In this document: piece after piece, positions 1 to 13,500 of the stretch
Layout of the letters: each line of letters opens with the position of its first letter
Numbering within the stretch: the first letter of the stretch is position 1
Source: Gigantopelta aegis
Lineage: Eukaryota; Mollusca; Gastropoda; Neomphalida; Peltospiridae
Length of the DNA: 64,000 nucleotides
NCBI RefSeq assembly: GCF_016097555.1
Contig: NC_054712.1
Location: 47,028,571-47,092,570 of the forward strand
Direction of reading: 5' to 3'
Program-made: the position numbers and the translations under genes
Notes under the pieces: model-generated
What the model was told of the DNA's origin: nothing
The model's database searches: none
What the model saw: only the letters and a program-made list of their open reading frames with translations

Positions 1-1
1 A

Positions 2-375
2 GGTGTGAATTGTCTTGGTGGCAAAAAGAGCAAGGAACGATTAACAGCCCTCATTCGCAGTAACCAGACCAGAACCGATAAGTTGCTGCTACTGATAATT
101 GGGAAGTCAAGTGTTTTAAACATGTGAAATTCTTGCCATGCGAGTATCGAAATAACACAACTGCCTGGATGACGTCGGCCATGTTTACTGATTGGTGTTT
201 GGCTCTGGACAAAACATTGAAAAGACAAAAGAAAAAAATAGCACTGAAAGGTCATCCCCACGTGAAAGGTCTGCATTGTATTAAACAGATTTTTCTTCCA
301 CCAAACACTACTTCAAAGACCCAACCAATGGACGAAGGTGTGATTTATAATTTGAAAATCCACTATTGGTGTTAA
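2..375 (+). mobile_element. pogo/Tigger-type DDE transposase fragment
   Basis: The + strand translates to the catalytic core of a Tigger/pogo-family DDE transposase. Bases 2-110 give a piece with GGKKSKERLTALIRSNQTR, then after a frame change near 110 a second piece reads CFKHVKFLPCEY, AWMTSAMFTDW and IFLPPNTTSKTQPMDEGVI. The last motif is the conserved stretch just downstream of the second catalytic Asp in this family. The Asp-containing block itself (usually DNCPAH) is degraded to GHPHVKG. The fragment starts at the window edge, and no terminal repeat is visible at its right end. It is a dead DNA transposon copy, upstream of or within an intron of the beta-tubulin gene. Confidence 0.85.
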
Positions 376-633
376 ATTTATGGCTCCATGAGAATTTAGA
401 TGTTTAGTTATCTCAAATGTAACAATATCTCAAACTAACCGGCTGGCACCAGCAAATTTGACATATCATCCCACTGGTCCATCCGTAGCAATGGGAGTTT
501 GTTCATTTCTCTCATGAATGTAAAAATGACATCGTCAGGGAACGTCATACCTGACGACGTCATTTTGTATTGGTACTTTGTCTTACTGAGCATTATTCTT
601 TTAACCAAAAACAATAATTCAAAATAAAAAATG

Positions 634-712
634 AAGTATTGTCTGTTATTTTTTCATGTTCATCTGGGTATGAAACACCCTGATGAACATAAAAGAAATA
701 ACAGACAATCTT
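634..712. repeat. Long imperfect hairpin (inverted repeat)
   Basis: Arms 638-664 and 682-709 are near-perfect reverse complements (ATTGTCTGTTATT against AATAACAGACAAT, and ATGTTCATC against GATGAACAT). The stem extends inward with one mismatch to a loop of about 7 nt. It is probably a very short MITE or the collapsed end of one. Bases 376-633 to its left show nothing recognisable. Confidence 0.7.
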
Positions 713-809
713 TAATTATTTTGTTTATTTTCTGTTTTTAAAAGTAGGCCTAAAACATTGTGAAAAAACTATAATCTGCTTACTATGTTGAGGTCTTGTT
801 TTTATTTTA

Positions 810-1153
810 TTAAAGGGACATTCCTGAGTTTGCTGGATTGTAAGATGTTTTCGACTAATAAAATATTGCTATGATTAAACTTACATATTAAATATCTTGT
901 TTAGAATATCAGTATCAGTGTATATTCAATGTGTTTCTGGTCATCTTAATATTTGTAAGGAGCCCAAACTGGATTTTGTCTTCAAATAATTTCGTATGTA
1001 CGAAAAAAAACGTTTTGGGAAAAAAATGAAATTTAACCTAGTACAAATATTAGACCGATCAGAAACACGTTTTATATACAGCCACTAATATTTTATGCAG
1101 AAAACTATATTTGATATGTAATTACAATCGTTAAAAAGTCTCTGTCCCTTTAA
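810..1153. mobile_element. TTAA-flanked MITE, family 1 (full copy)
   Basis: The element starts TTAAAGGGACA and ends with the reverse complement TGTCCCTTTAA, with the TTAA target duplicated at both ends. It has no coding capacity. A second copy, truncated on its right, lies at 58251-58522 and matches over about 270 bp. TTAA targets with short terminal repeats suggest mobilisation by a piggyBac-like transposase, which is inference. It sits in the intron before the beta-tubulin exon. Confidence 0.75.
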
Positions 1154-1249
1154 GATTCTAAAGGTGAGACAAAAAGAAAATCGAATCCCTGGAATGCTAG
1201 TTTTACCTTAATTTCTTTTTATGCATTCCTGAATCATGATACAAACTGA

Positions 1250-2134
<885 letters not shown>

Positions 2135-2545
2135 ATGGTCACTCAGTAAAGATTCACACAGTACACCAGTCAGTTTGCTTTTAAATCTTCATTGTATGCA
2201 TGGACTATTTTTGTCTAACTATTTTCACATGTATGTTGTATCGTCAGTCCTAGCAATAGAGTAGTTGTCATAGGGAATAGCTTTATCATTGCCTGTTCCA
2301 GGTGAATAACATAGATGATCCCATAAACAATTGGTTTGCTGTATTCTGATTAAACTTTGGAAACTGAATAACTGTATTCATAAAACTAACCTTTGGTAAT
2401 GGAATGACTCACTGGGGTTTGGTTTTTAAAGAAACGAAAAGAAGAAATAACACTGTGACAAAACAGAGGAAGAAAATTTAAAGAAATTAGGTTGATTGTG
2501 GTGATGTTAACACAAGTTAGTTCGCTTGTAACGAACAGTTTTGGT

Positions 2546-2551
2546 AATAAA
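2546..2551 (+). promoter_or_regulatory. Possible polyadenylation signal of the beta-tubulin gene
   Basis: AATAAA lies about 410 bp after the tubulin stop codon, on the same strand. It is the first canonical hexamer I see downstream. The intervening 2135-2545 is probably 3' UTR. Confidence 0.4.
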
Positions 2552-2559
2552 GTTTGATT

Positions 2560-3185
2560 CCATTCAATTATCATCTGGACTGCAGCTCTTCTACACTTCA
2601 AGTAATGCAAATGATAATGTTTATATCTTTGGATATTTATAATCATGAATACCTTGGGAATCATATTTCTTATATACATCCTATGATGGACAGTATATTT
2701 GAAAGCTTGGAAGAAATTTTGCAGTCCAACTGACAAATATCACCCTCATTGGCTGCCTTGTTCAGTCATGATTTTCTTCTGTTTTGTAATTCCTTTCAAC
2801 AATATTACAATACAAATGTCATGTAATTCATTTGAAAATACTGATCACAAACCTGTAACTGACCTCACACTGTTACAATAGTGGGCAGATTTACAGCAAA
2901 CTCAACTTAATCGAGATCTGAAGGCTTTGTGCTTATAAAACACAAAATGTCTAGACAAAACCTAGCATCCACAAACTCTGGAGACCTTACAATCATGGAA
3001 ATGTAATACAAACTATGCAGTAGTCACACTGAGCTAGAGTCTGAACTTTAAAATTTGGTAAGAAGTCAATGTTTTGCACTGCACTACATTTACTTTTTTG
3101 TTTCTGAAATTCATTAAAGCAACACGTACATGTAAGCATACTGGAATTTTAAGGTCAGATTGCATCATATGAACAGTGCTTGAAT
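2560..3185. other. No recognised feature
   Basis: AT-rich sequence with no coding or repeat structure I can support. An alternative polyA-like ATTAAA lies near 3113-3118. Confidence 0.4.
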
Positions 3186-3498
3186 CAGGGCTTGACCTTA
3201 GCGGTAGCCCAGTCTGTTTTGGCTACCCATTAGTTGCTTGTGCTACCAGATGTCTAAACCCAGTAGTCCCCGGGCTACTAGATTTGTTTTGCACATCCAG
3301 TTACTCCACAATCGACAATTAACAACAAGAAATCTAAGAAAAAACCTCCTAAAACAACATGTTTAAATAAAAGTAAATGGTTCTGCTTTTTGTTTAATTT
3401 ATTAAAATTGTGGGCTACCAATTTTTACTGAGGGCTACCAGATTTTATAACCTGGTAGTCCAGTTGGCTACCACTGAAAAACGTTAGGTCAAGACTTG
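3186..3498. mobile_element. MITE with CAGGGCTTGACCTTA ends
   Basis: The left end CAGGGCTTGACCTTA is mirrored at the right by TTAGGTCAAGACTTG. The interior repeatedly contains GGCTACCA/TGGTAGCC blocks. It is non-coding. The CAGGG start resembles hAT-type elements; no clean target duplication is visible. Confidence 0.6.
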
Positions 3499-4310
3499 AA
3501 ACTGTATAAATCTGTTTACACTGGAGTAGAGTTGGGAATTTGATAAGAAGGGCCAAGGTCTTCCATTGCACAAAACTTACTTTTTATGACACTAAAACAA
3601 CATGTAAGTATACTGGATTTCAATGTCAGATTTCAGCAAATTGGATGTTTTAATATTTAAAAACAAAATAATGGCCTAATAAAAGAATTTACCAAAATTC
3701 AACTTTCAATGCCAAAGGATCTGATCTTCATGTTTGATTCCTGAAATTTTTTGTATTTCTGTTACTTGTATTTTCTTTAATTATGTGTCTTTCGTAGAGG
3801 TTTTAGAACATATACAATGGTGCTGGTTCAATGCTATATGTTAGAGAAGGAATGTCTGTTTTTGTTTATAGTGTCTTATTGTTATTTACTGGTGGAGATG
3901 GAGACTCAGAACTTCAGTTAAAAACTAAGTTATATGTAATATGCATTTTTATTAGCCCATTAAAGTATGCAATTACTGTACTTGCCACAATGCATGCTCG
4001 TAAGTATTATTTTATGTCATGTCACTTTGGAGCTCATACTTACAGGTCAGGTAACTAGATTAACGTGCTCATGTACTACTGGGGTTTCGAACACACCTCA
4101 TATTTACAGGGCTCACACTGGAACAAATTTTGGTTGAGCCAATTTTCAGATATTTAGAGTAGTTCCTTGAAAATTATTAAAATGTATGTTAATTTAAGGA
4201 AATTTGTATTAGCCAAAGACTAAATATTTTAGCCACTTTGTATAAAAATTAGCAATTGTCTAATTTGGCAATGGACAAGGTGTGCCCAGAATTTTTTGTT
4301 TTTTATTGTT
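3499..4310. other. No recognised gene
   Basis: AT-rich. A block at about 4108-4288 begins GGGCTCACACTGG and ends GGTGTGCCC, and could be another degenerate inverted-repeat element. Nothing else is supported. Confidence 0.3.
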
Positions 4311-4562
4311 ACTATTGGTTGGGTTTGGAAATCAATAAGGAATTAAAAACCTAAACAGTTTCTAATAGTGTTTTTTTTTTAAATATATTATTATTACTAT
4401 TGGTTGGATTTGGAAATCAATAAGAAATTAAAAACCAGAACACTTTCTGATAGTTTAAAAAAATTAAAATTAATATTACTATTGGTTGGGTTTGGAACTC
4501 GGTAAGGAATTAAAAATGTAAACATGTTCTAATAGGTGTTTTTTTTAATATATTATTATTAC
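4311..4562. repeat. Three-copy tandem repeat, period about 83 bp
   Basis: The block ACTATTGGTTGG...TTTGGAA recurs at 4311, 4396 and 4478. Each copy ends in a T-rich stretch followed by ATTATTATTACT. Copies differ by point changes and small indels. Confidence 0.75.
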
Positions 4563-4681
4563 TCCATTCAGAGTGGACCATTACTGAACTATTCATTTCA
4601 TTGACGGAAGCAATGTACCTACCAATCCTGATGAGGGAAGTTTAATTGTATTTTGGGACAGTGTGACATTAATTTGTAAAC

Positions 4682-5090
4682 TACTACTAATAATAATAAT
4701 AAGTTCATTTATATAGCGCTAAACTCCACACTAATGTATGCTCAAAGCACATTACATAATTAAAATGACATGGTTAAAACAATAATGTAGTAAAACAATT
4801 GGTAGGATAATACTAAAATAACAAATAAATATGAGTTATTATAAATGCTTAAGAGGGGAGATAAAAAGTCAGTCTGGATAATTAAAAGTACTGGATATAC
4901 AAATGTGTTTTAAGAAATTTTTAAACTCTATAAGATTTGGGACATTTTTAAGTGTGTCTGGCAGTTCATTCCATTTCTTCACAAAACTTGCTACATTATA
5001 AACATATAAACTACAAATCATAAACAAAAAATATGAGTGAATGAATAGTGTAACAATGAGTTCTGGTTTAACAAAATACATGTATGTATG
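4682..5090 (-). mobile_element. 3' end of a non-LTR retrotransposon (LINE)
   Basis: The minus strand encodes SFVKKWNELPDTLKNVPNL followed by IEFKNFLKH, the typical C-terminal ending of CR1/L2/RTE-like reverse transcriptases (W-N-x-L-P ... F-K-x-x-L-K). It is followed by a 3' UTR containing the block complementary to ATATAGCGCTAAACTCCACA (4716-4735) and an ATT-repeat tail. Only the last 40 or so codons remain, so the copy is 5'-truncated. Confidence 0.65.
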
Positions 5091-5099
5091 TTACAAATG

Positions 5100-5880
5100 T
5101 TTGGAATATATTCTTTTTTAAAAGTTCATAAAGAATGGATCTGTACCAACTCCCTGGGGCAAACAAAAAGACTATTTGTGTAGTTTGGGATGTGGGGAGT
5201 TGGGTAATTAAAGTCAATTTTATATATGTTTGAAACACCAGTAGGATATGGTGAAAATATATAATTTAGAAATTAAATCTGTTATAATTTTAAAAATAAA
5301 TTTGTTTGCTACTTTATTTTATTGCCAAAAATTGTTACATGCAAATACTGTATTTGATTATTTTAATTTTTAATTTTTGCATACACATGTACATGTATTT
5401 TTATTTACATTTACAAACTTCCAAATTTTAACATATATTTAATGCTTTTAATTAATGCAGCTCATGGTACTGTGTAAATCTGTTTAATATTGTTATACAT
5501 TGTTGATATCCAAGATGTATTACACTGCTTTATGTGTTGCCCTGATTTATTATTTAATAACATTATATATATAAAATATACAATGATGTATTAATAAATT
5601 ATTATTTATGCATTAAAATAGTGTGTTTCTTTTTCTTTTTATTCCCTGTGATATATATCGTGTCTATTTGTGCTAACTGTTCCGTGTTGCTTAAGACAAA
5701 TCAAGTCATCAGACCTTCAGAGAAAACAATCAAGGATATTGATTAATTGTTCCTCTAACTGGTAAGGGGAGCCATTTAAGATACTACCATATTGATAACT
5801 AATCATATAAATTCACATGCCAAGGGAAGCTAAAAAGCACTCTCCTTAAACTAGTCTTAGGGGAGTGATGGGAAGCCAGA
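5100..5880. other. No recognised feature
   Basis: Very AT-rich sequence without coding signal or repeat ends I can define. Confidence 0.4.
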
Positions 5881-5882
5881 GT

Positions 5883-6196
5883 TATAAGAAGGAAATGGTT
5901 TATTTAACGACACACTCAACACATTTTGTTTACGGTTACATGGCGTCCGACATATGGTTAAGGACCACACAGATTTTGAGAGAGGATTCCCACTGTCGCC
6001 ACTTCATGGGCTACTCTTTTCGATTAGCAGCAAGGAATCTTTTATTTGCACCATTCCACAGACACGGTAGTACATACCAGACCGTTGACATACCAGTCGC
6101 GGTGCACTGGCTGGAACGAGAAATAGACCATGAGCCCACCAACGGGATCGATCCCAGACCGACCCGACATTTTACCACGGTTACGTCCCGGCCTGC
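5883..6196 (-). mobile_element. SINE family A, near full length, antisense
   Basis: Read on the minus strand it has a tRNA-like head at about 6130-6196 (degraded A box, B box region GGGATCGATCCC), a body containing the block complementary to CACTTCATGGGCTACTC, and a tail complementary to TATTTAACGACACACTCAAC. This family recurs at least eight times in the window. Confidence 0.8.
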
Positions 6197-6274
6197 CAGT
6201 GATGAACACAAGTGCATGAATTATTAAATAAACATTCCTTCATTTACTATCAGTCCGACAGTCGTTTTTGTAGA

Positions 6275-6475
6275 GACAGGCTGATTTTTTCCCCCCAATT
6301 AAATTAAAATGTCCAAATCTGAATAACACAATTTAACGTTTATTCATATTAGCATTACTGCCAAACGGCTAGCTATATAGGGTTGCAAACGAAGCAATGT
6401 CTTTTCACGAATTTTCGACGCCGTAATAACCGTAAATAAAACGTGTTGAGTGCGTCGTTAAATAAAACAATTTAC
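6275..6475. repeat. Repeat family R fragment followed by a SINE A tail
   Basis: Bases 6290-6395 (reverse orientation) match family R copies at 37960-38290, 54170-54430 and 59440-59745, sharing the block complementary to TAATATGAATAAACGTT. Bases 6422-6472 are a SINE A 3' tail (GTGTTGAGTGCGTCGTTAAA) in the + orientation. A poly-C run lies at about 6518-6531. Confidence 0.6.
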
Positions 6476-7217
6476 TTTCCCGAATTGGAGGATTTGCTCC
6501 AGTCCTAGGGTCAGTTCGCCCCCCCCCCCCCCATCTCCTCGTAGCTCGTGTAGCCTAGTGGTAGATACGATGCTTGAACTGCAATTTCTCTCGAGATACA
6601 GACTTAATTCTCCATATTTAACTTGTTTCCCATTCCAAACAAAAGGGCTGTTCGAGCTACCTGTCGATACTGTGTCGCAATCTCAGTGCGTTGTTTATGT
6701 TTTTGTTAAACAGTTAACCGCATGGACGTACACAGAATTTATGCTTGTGAGTTCAGGTAAAGAGTACTGACATTGCCAGGGGATGGGCTTTTACTGTTTA
6801 TGGCAACAAACTAAAAGAATCTTAGAATATATACATTTTGTTTCTTGTATTTTCACAAGTTTGTTTCTAAAATAGTTTTCCTGCTGAACAGTAAATAGGC
6901 CCAGTGCAAGGCGCGCGTTTGCAAGTGACATAGATGTAAGTAAATGGCAAAATATATAACCTTTCGGTAAGAAAATAAACAGCATGGTGTTGATTTAGTT
7001 TGAACAAATGCTTCAAATGTTTCCTTTTCTGTTTACTTACTGTTGCATTGCCGAACTGTAAGCTCGCTTACCGTAGTACGTGCATACAACTTTAAAAGGT
7101 CCGTATGTAGCGTTAGGTACGGACAGGACAACTCCCCTCCCTCATCACGTTAAGTATATAAGGTGATATATATTGTGACCTTCCAGTACAAATCCAAGCA
7201 TTGTAGAACCTATATGT

Positions 7218-7254
7218 CACACACACACACACACACGCACGCACGCACACGCAC
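7218..7254. repeat. CA/CG dinucleotide microsatellite
   Basis: An alternating CACACA and CGCACG run about 90 bp upstream of the proposed BPHL start codon. Confidence 0.85.
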
Positions 7255-7343
7255 ATGTATACACACTATTCCCATAAATAACCCGCTTGCGTTGTAATGT
7301 GGTGCTCAAAAAAGGGAGGAGCGTTGCACACAACATCGGAAGG

Positions 7344-7468
7344 ATGTTCCGTCGACTTTTGTTTTCAGCAGTAAACATTGAAGTTTTCTGTCCTGGCAGT
7401 TTGACAAATAGTCCTTATCGGAATGTTCATTTGATTAGACGGCACTACACATCTAAAGTGACACATGG
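7344..7468 (+). CDS. BPHL: BPHL exon 1 (leader), inferred
   Basis: The frame reads MFRRLLFSAVNIEV and then RRHYTSKVTHG, a basic, acid-poor leader of 41 codons. The donor ATGG/GTTAGC at 7469 is weak but leaves phase 2, exactly what exon 2 requires (GG plus A). Position, strand and phase fit. No homology supports the leader itself, so an alternative first exon is possible. Confidence 0.5.
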
Positions 7469-7532
7469 GTTAGCAGCTATATGTTTAAATTTATAGTTTC
7501 CAGCAAAAGTAGTAGCGGGTCCGAATGAGGGG

Positions 7533-7563
<31 letters not shown>

Positions 7564-10500
7564 AGTAGTTCACCAAGATAAACCTCGCGTGCAAGCAACA
7601 CAGCGAGGTTTACCTGGCCTAGCCATTTCGCCATTAGCAGTTTCTGGACAACGGTTCTGAGGAATTTTACTCGGAACGAAATTGCGGTCAAAATAACGAT
7701 TACCGTCACATTTCCCCACAAAAATCGTATATTGTGATCTATTTGGAGCTCACTGAGACCAAGAAATACTTACTTTGAAACGATCTTGACTTTGAATTAA
7801 AGGAAAAAATTCCGACTTTACCCAGCGGATTCTAGCAGCCACTTTCTAGCAGACAATTTCAGCTGACATGCATGGCGACATTCTAAACACCGGACTTATA
7901 CGACTTTCAAAGACCTTTTTTAAGACATAAAAATGAGTGGCTGCTAGAATCCGCTCGGTAAAGTCGGACTTTTTTCCTTTAATTCAAATATAAAGATACT
8001 CTTTTCAAAGTCTGAAATTCTTAAGTATAGTGAAGCTCGAAATAGATCATCAGTATACGTTTGAGGGGCGTATGAAATGTTTGATTGTCATGCGTGTCAG
8101 TGAAATTGTCTGCCAGCGAAATGGCTGCTAGAATGGCTCGGTAAAGTCGGACTTTTTTCCTTTAATTCAAAGTGAAGATCGTTTCAAAGTTGGTATTTCT
8201 TGGTCTCATTGAGCTCGAAATAGATCACAATATACGATTAGGGTGGGGAAATGTGATTGTAATCGTTATTGTCTAGAAACTGCTAATGGCGGAATGGCTT
8301 GGCCAGGTAAACCTCGCTGTGTTGCTTGCACGCGAGGTTTATCTTGGTGAACTACTCTCCCCCCCCCCCCCCCCCCAAGTTTAAAAAATGCTACGTAAAT
8401 CTTTACTAAAAATAGTGATGTTTATCTTATTATTGACAGAGACATAACCTAGAATGTATCATGGGTGGACCAGTTGCGGTGAACATGAGCATTTGGTTCT
8501 AAAGCATATCAGTAGGCCTATTTATAAACAGACGGTTGCAGCTTGCTATTCACCTACACAAGTACACAGTCGTGCGCGCACATGCACACACACAGCTAAA
8601 TAAGGTAAATGCCAACTCTAGTCGCTGTACTTTCTTGTTCTGGCGTATAAGGGGGTCTGGTTTCTTCGTGTAGCGTTGGTACTGGTTAACATGTAGGTTT
8701 AATATCATTACTGGCCTTGAGAATAATCAAAGAAAAGCTCTGTGGCATCAGATTTAGGGAAAAAAATTGTATTTTGGACACAGTAGCTTGTGACCATTTG
8801 GTTGTTGACGATTGCCAAAGCATTGCATAGTTTACTCTAGCCTTCCCCTACATACCAATGTCAAGGGGAGTGCTGGAGGTGTTTTAAATTAGATCTATGC
8901 CAACCCTTCCTCAAGATCCTAGTTCTGAACCCGCATCAGTTTGGGGAGAGGGAGGAGCCATAATTGATCAGGAACTCTGTAGAATTGTGGTCTATGTTGA
9001 CAGTGCAAAAATCCCCAATGTTCCAATTGAACATTGGGGATTTTTGCAGTCAAAAAAATTAATAAGCCACATAAAAATACTATAAAATAATTTTGCATTA
9101 AACTTGCTAATTTCTTAATTAGGTTTTTAGCAAATCTATTAAGAAACACATTCATCATATTCATTTTCAGTTTGTTCTTGGTGTTACAGGTGTTTATTGT
9201 TGTTTCAGAATCCAGTCGCACAAAGTGCTTGTTAATGGTATAAACCTTCATTACGAGAAGACAGGCCATGGATCTCACAGTATCCTGCTGCTGCCTGGAG
9301 CACTGGGTGAGTAAAACTACACTCACAGTATCCTACTACCTGGAGCATTGGGTGAGAAAAACTACACTCACAGTATCCTACTACCTGGAGCACCGGGTGA
9401 GTAAAACTACACTCACAGTATCCTACTACCTGCAGCACTGGGTGAGTAAAATTATACTCACAGTATCCTACTGCTGCCTGGAGAACTGGGTGAGTAAAAC
9501 TATACTCACAGTATCCTGCTACTACCTGGAGCACTCTGTGAATAAAACTATACTCACTGTATCCTACTACCTGGAGCACTGGGTGAGTAAAACTACACTC
9601 ACAGTGTCCTACTACCTGGAGCACTCGGTGAGTAAAACTATACTCACAGTATCCTGCTACTACCTGGAGCACTCGGTGAGTAAAACTATACTCACAGTAT
9701 CCTGCTACTGCCTGGAGCACTACCTGGAGCACTCGGTGAGTAAAACTATACTCACAGTATCCTACTACCTGGAGCACCGGGTGAGTAAAACTACACTCAC
9801 AGTATCCTACTACCTGCAGCACTGGGTGAGTAAAATTATACTCACAGTATCCTACTGCTGCCTGGAGAACTGGGTGAGTAAAACTATACTCACAGTATCC
9901 TGCTACTACCTGGAGCACTCTGTGAATAAAACTATACTCACTGTATCCTACTACTTGGAGCACTGGGTGAGTAAAACTACACTCATAGTGTCCTACTACC
10001 TGGAGCACTGGGTGAGTAAAACTATACTCACAGTATCCTGCTACTGCCTGGAGCACTGGGTGAGTAAAACTATACTCACAGTATCCTACTACCTGGAGCA
10101 CTGGGTGAGTAAAATAGCTCATAGTATCCTGGAGGACTGGGTGAGTAAAACGGGACTTACAGTAGCTTACTGTTCACTGGGTGAGTAATACTGCCTTTAT
10201 AGTGACTTACTGGGTGAGTAAAACTGTCCTTATAATAGCTAATGCTTACTAAAGCTGGTGCTCAGAATATTGTTTTCTGTCATTAATCAGTAGATGTACA
10301 TGGGTAAGTGTGTTTGAGTAAAGATTAAATGACAAATTACTGCCATCTCTTAAAATTATTAGTTATCTCTACTGACGAGTGGAATTGTAAATGAGTTGTT
10401 TGTTGTCTTTGGCTACAGGAGGGGTGTGACGTAGCCCAATGGTACAACGTTTGCTCGATGCACAGTTGGTGTGGGATCAATCACCGTCGGTGGGCCCATT

Positions 10501-13500
10501 GGGCTATTTCTCGTTCCAGCCAGTGCTCCACAACTGGTGTAACAAAGGCCGTGGTATGTACTATTCTGTCTGTGGGATGGTGCACATAAAAGATCCCTTG
10601 CTGCTAATCAGAAAGAGTAGCCCATGAAGTGGCGACAGCGGGTTTCCTCTCTCAATATCTGTGTGGTCCTTAACCATATGTCTGACGCCATATAACCATA
10701 AATAAAATGTGTTGAGTGTGATGTTAAATAAAACATTTCTTTCTTTTCTTTGGCTACAGGAAGCTCGAGAACGGACTTCAGTCCACAGCTGGAAGGCATC
10801 AACAGAGACCAGTTCACGCTGTTTTCATTCGATCCCCGCGGTTACGGCAGAAGTATTCCGCCGGAACGCGACTGGCCCGCTGGAATTCATCCAGAGAGAT
10901 GCTCAAGACGCAGCAGCCCTCATGAAAGTAAGATTTGTTGTAAACCCCCAGTAAAGTCAGATTCTAAAGAAGTAAAAATTTGTTTTGTTTAACGACGCCA
11001 CTAGAGCACTTTGATTTATTAATCATCGGCTATTGGATGTCATACATTTGGTAATTCTGACATATAGTCTTATACATTTTTCCTTTAGTAGCAAGGGATC
11101 TTTTGTATTCACTATCCTACAAACAGGATGGCACATATCACATACATACAGCCTTGCCGTGGTGCACTGGTTGGAATGAGAAATAGCTTTACCACTGGAC
11201 TATGTCCCACCCAGTCTGATTTTAAGTAGAGTCTACTTTGATTAGTGTCTTGCAATGGGTCATAAAAACAAAGTTTATTGTCATGACGCCACCTGAGACA
11301 CTTAATTAAAGTAGGGTTTGGTCTTATGGTAAAACGTTCGCTTGATGCACGGTCTGTCTAGGATCCCCGTCGGTGGACCCATTGGGCTGTTTCTCGTTCC
11401 AGTCAGTGCTCCACAACTGGTGTAACAAAGGCCATGGTATGTACTATCCTGTCTGTGGGATGTTGCATATAAAAGATCCCTTGCTACTAATCAAAAAGAG
11501 TAGTAGCCCATGAAGTGGCGACAGCATGTTTTCTTTCTCAATATCTGTGTGGTCCTTAACCATATCTCTGACACCATATACCCGTAAATACATTGTGTTG
11601 AGTGCATCGTTAAATAAAACATTTCTTTCTTTCTTTCAACTGTACATACATACATACATACATACATACATACATACATACATACATACATACATACATA
11701 CATACATACAACATACATACATACATACATACATACATACAACATACATACATACATACATACATACATATTTGCTATTAAATAGTATTAAGTGCACTAT
11801 TTGAGTTTCTGTTAGTTAAAAAGAATGCCCATTAAACAAAAAAAGAGAGAGAAAACACTATAATGTAGAAAAACATTTGTTTTGTTTTGTTAGGAATTAG
11901 GTGAACAGAAGTACTCTGTCCTTGGCTGGAGTGATGGGGGCATCACAGGGATGGTTTTAGCTGCTCGTAATCCGCAGGTGATGAAGAAACTCGTCATTTG
12001 GGGATCTAATGCTTATGTCACCAACAAGGATATGAAAATTTTCAAAGGTAAAATCAAAATATATGTTTTTATTACCCCTTTGGTTTAAAAGATTGTCAAG
12101 TGGGATGTAACTCTTCCACATCATGCAATGACATTATACAACTGGCGCACTGTGACCTTATCGGAATGTTAATCAAACGAGTTCAGTAATATAAATTAAA
12201 ATCAATTAAGTGGTAATAAACAGGCCCTAATCAGGGATGTCAATCTTCCGTGGATTTTTGACTTTTTTGTGGTCATTTGGACCATCAGTGCAAATCCGGT
12301 TTAAAAATTGGGGGAGGGGGGGGGGGATGAAGACCATTTCTGTCGTTACTGCTGTATAGATTCCAGAATTCTAAATAACGTGATCGCGATGAGTTTTTAA
12401 ATAAACCTTCAGCAGTTTTTGGCAACTGGTGTAAAACGGAAACACCAATCTCGAACCATACTCTTCGTTTGACAACAATCGGAACCAGAAGATTATCTGG
12501 TGCAGAAATAGCTGACAAGTTGTTTAGATGGATGTCGGTCATCAGAATTGTCTGAAGTCTTTTAAGTTTGGGTTCAAGACTACAGTTTCACAGGAAGTTT
12601 TCATTGCGCAAGCACATTTATGACATCCTGGGTCCTGCATACTTCAAACTAAAACTCCAAAAACAAGTTATTTGTGAATCATGATTTATCTCTTTTGCGT
12701 TGTTACTTTATAAGTATTGCACTTCATAAGTATTGTTATATACCACAGCAGATGGCTCAGTATCACTCTGGAAGCACTTTTTATATTTTTTATTCGGGGT
12801 GGGGGGGGGGGGGGGTACCCACAGCTGGATTATTACAGATTTGTTCTCTCACTACACTCGAATTGTTTTTCTCGCTTCGCTTAACTTTGACCTGTTGACA
12901 TCCCTGCCTGATCTAGAATTGAAAAAGTAGAAGAAATTACTTCTCCCTTCCCAGGAGAAAGGGGAGAAGTTTGATAAAAATAGGTGAAGTGAACATTTAT
13001 CAGTGCATTTTGTAACCTTTCTCCAGTTTCTGCATTCAATCGGAAAAATTCTGAATTTTACACTTTGATATAAAATACTACTTATGGTAATAAAGTTTAA
13101 ACAAAACATTTATATGTTTCATTAAAAATGTGATATTATTAAGTACAGTTGAATCACGTTGGCTCGAACCCTGTCGGTGCTGAAGAAAGTGTTCGACCCA
13201 TCGGGTAGTTCGACCTAACCATTCGGTCAACATCGGATATTTCCGTAACATCAGTTAGAAAGTTGAATTAGATACATATTATTTTGGTAACTGCAAACTT
13301 AAAAATTTCATCAAGGTGTTATATAGCAAAATATTAGAGTGAAAGAATTTCTTACAAATTACTCCAATTGTGTGATGCAGAAGCCCTTGTCGTTATTAAT
13401 TAAATGTGTGGTTGCTGAAGTGATGACAGCTAAGTAACTCGCCCATTGTTTTATTTAAAACTGGTCTTGTAGACATGTTCAGAGTACTGCTTCACGCCGA

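Noticed and set aside
9232-10188. Open frames of about 300 codons on both strands
   Set aside because: They are the 45-bp array read in frame. The true coding content is the BPHL exon ending at 9306.
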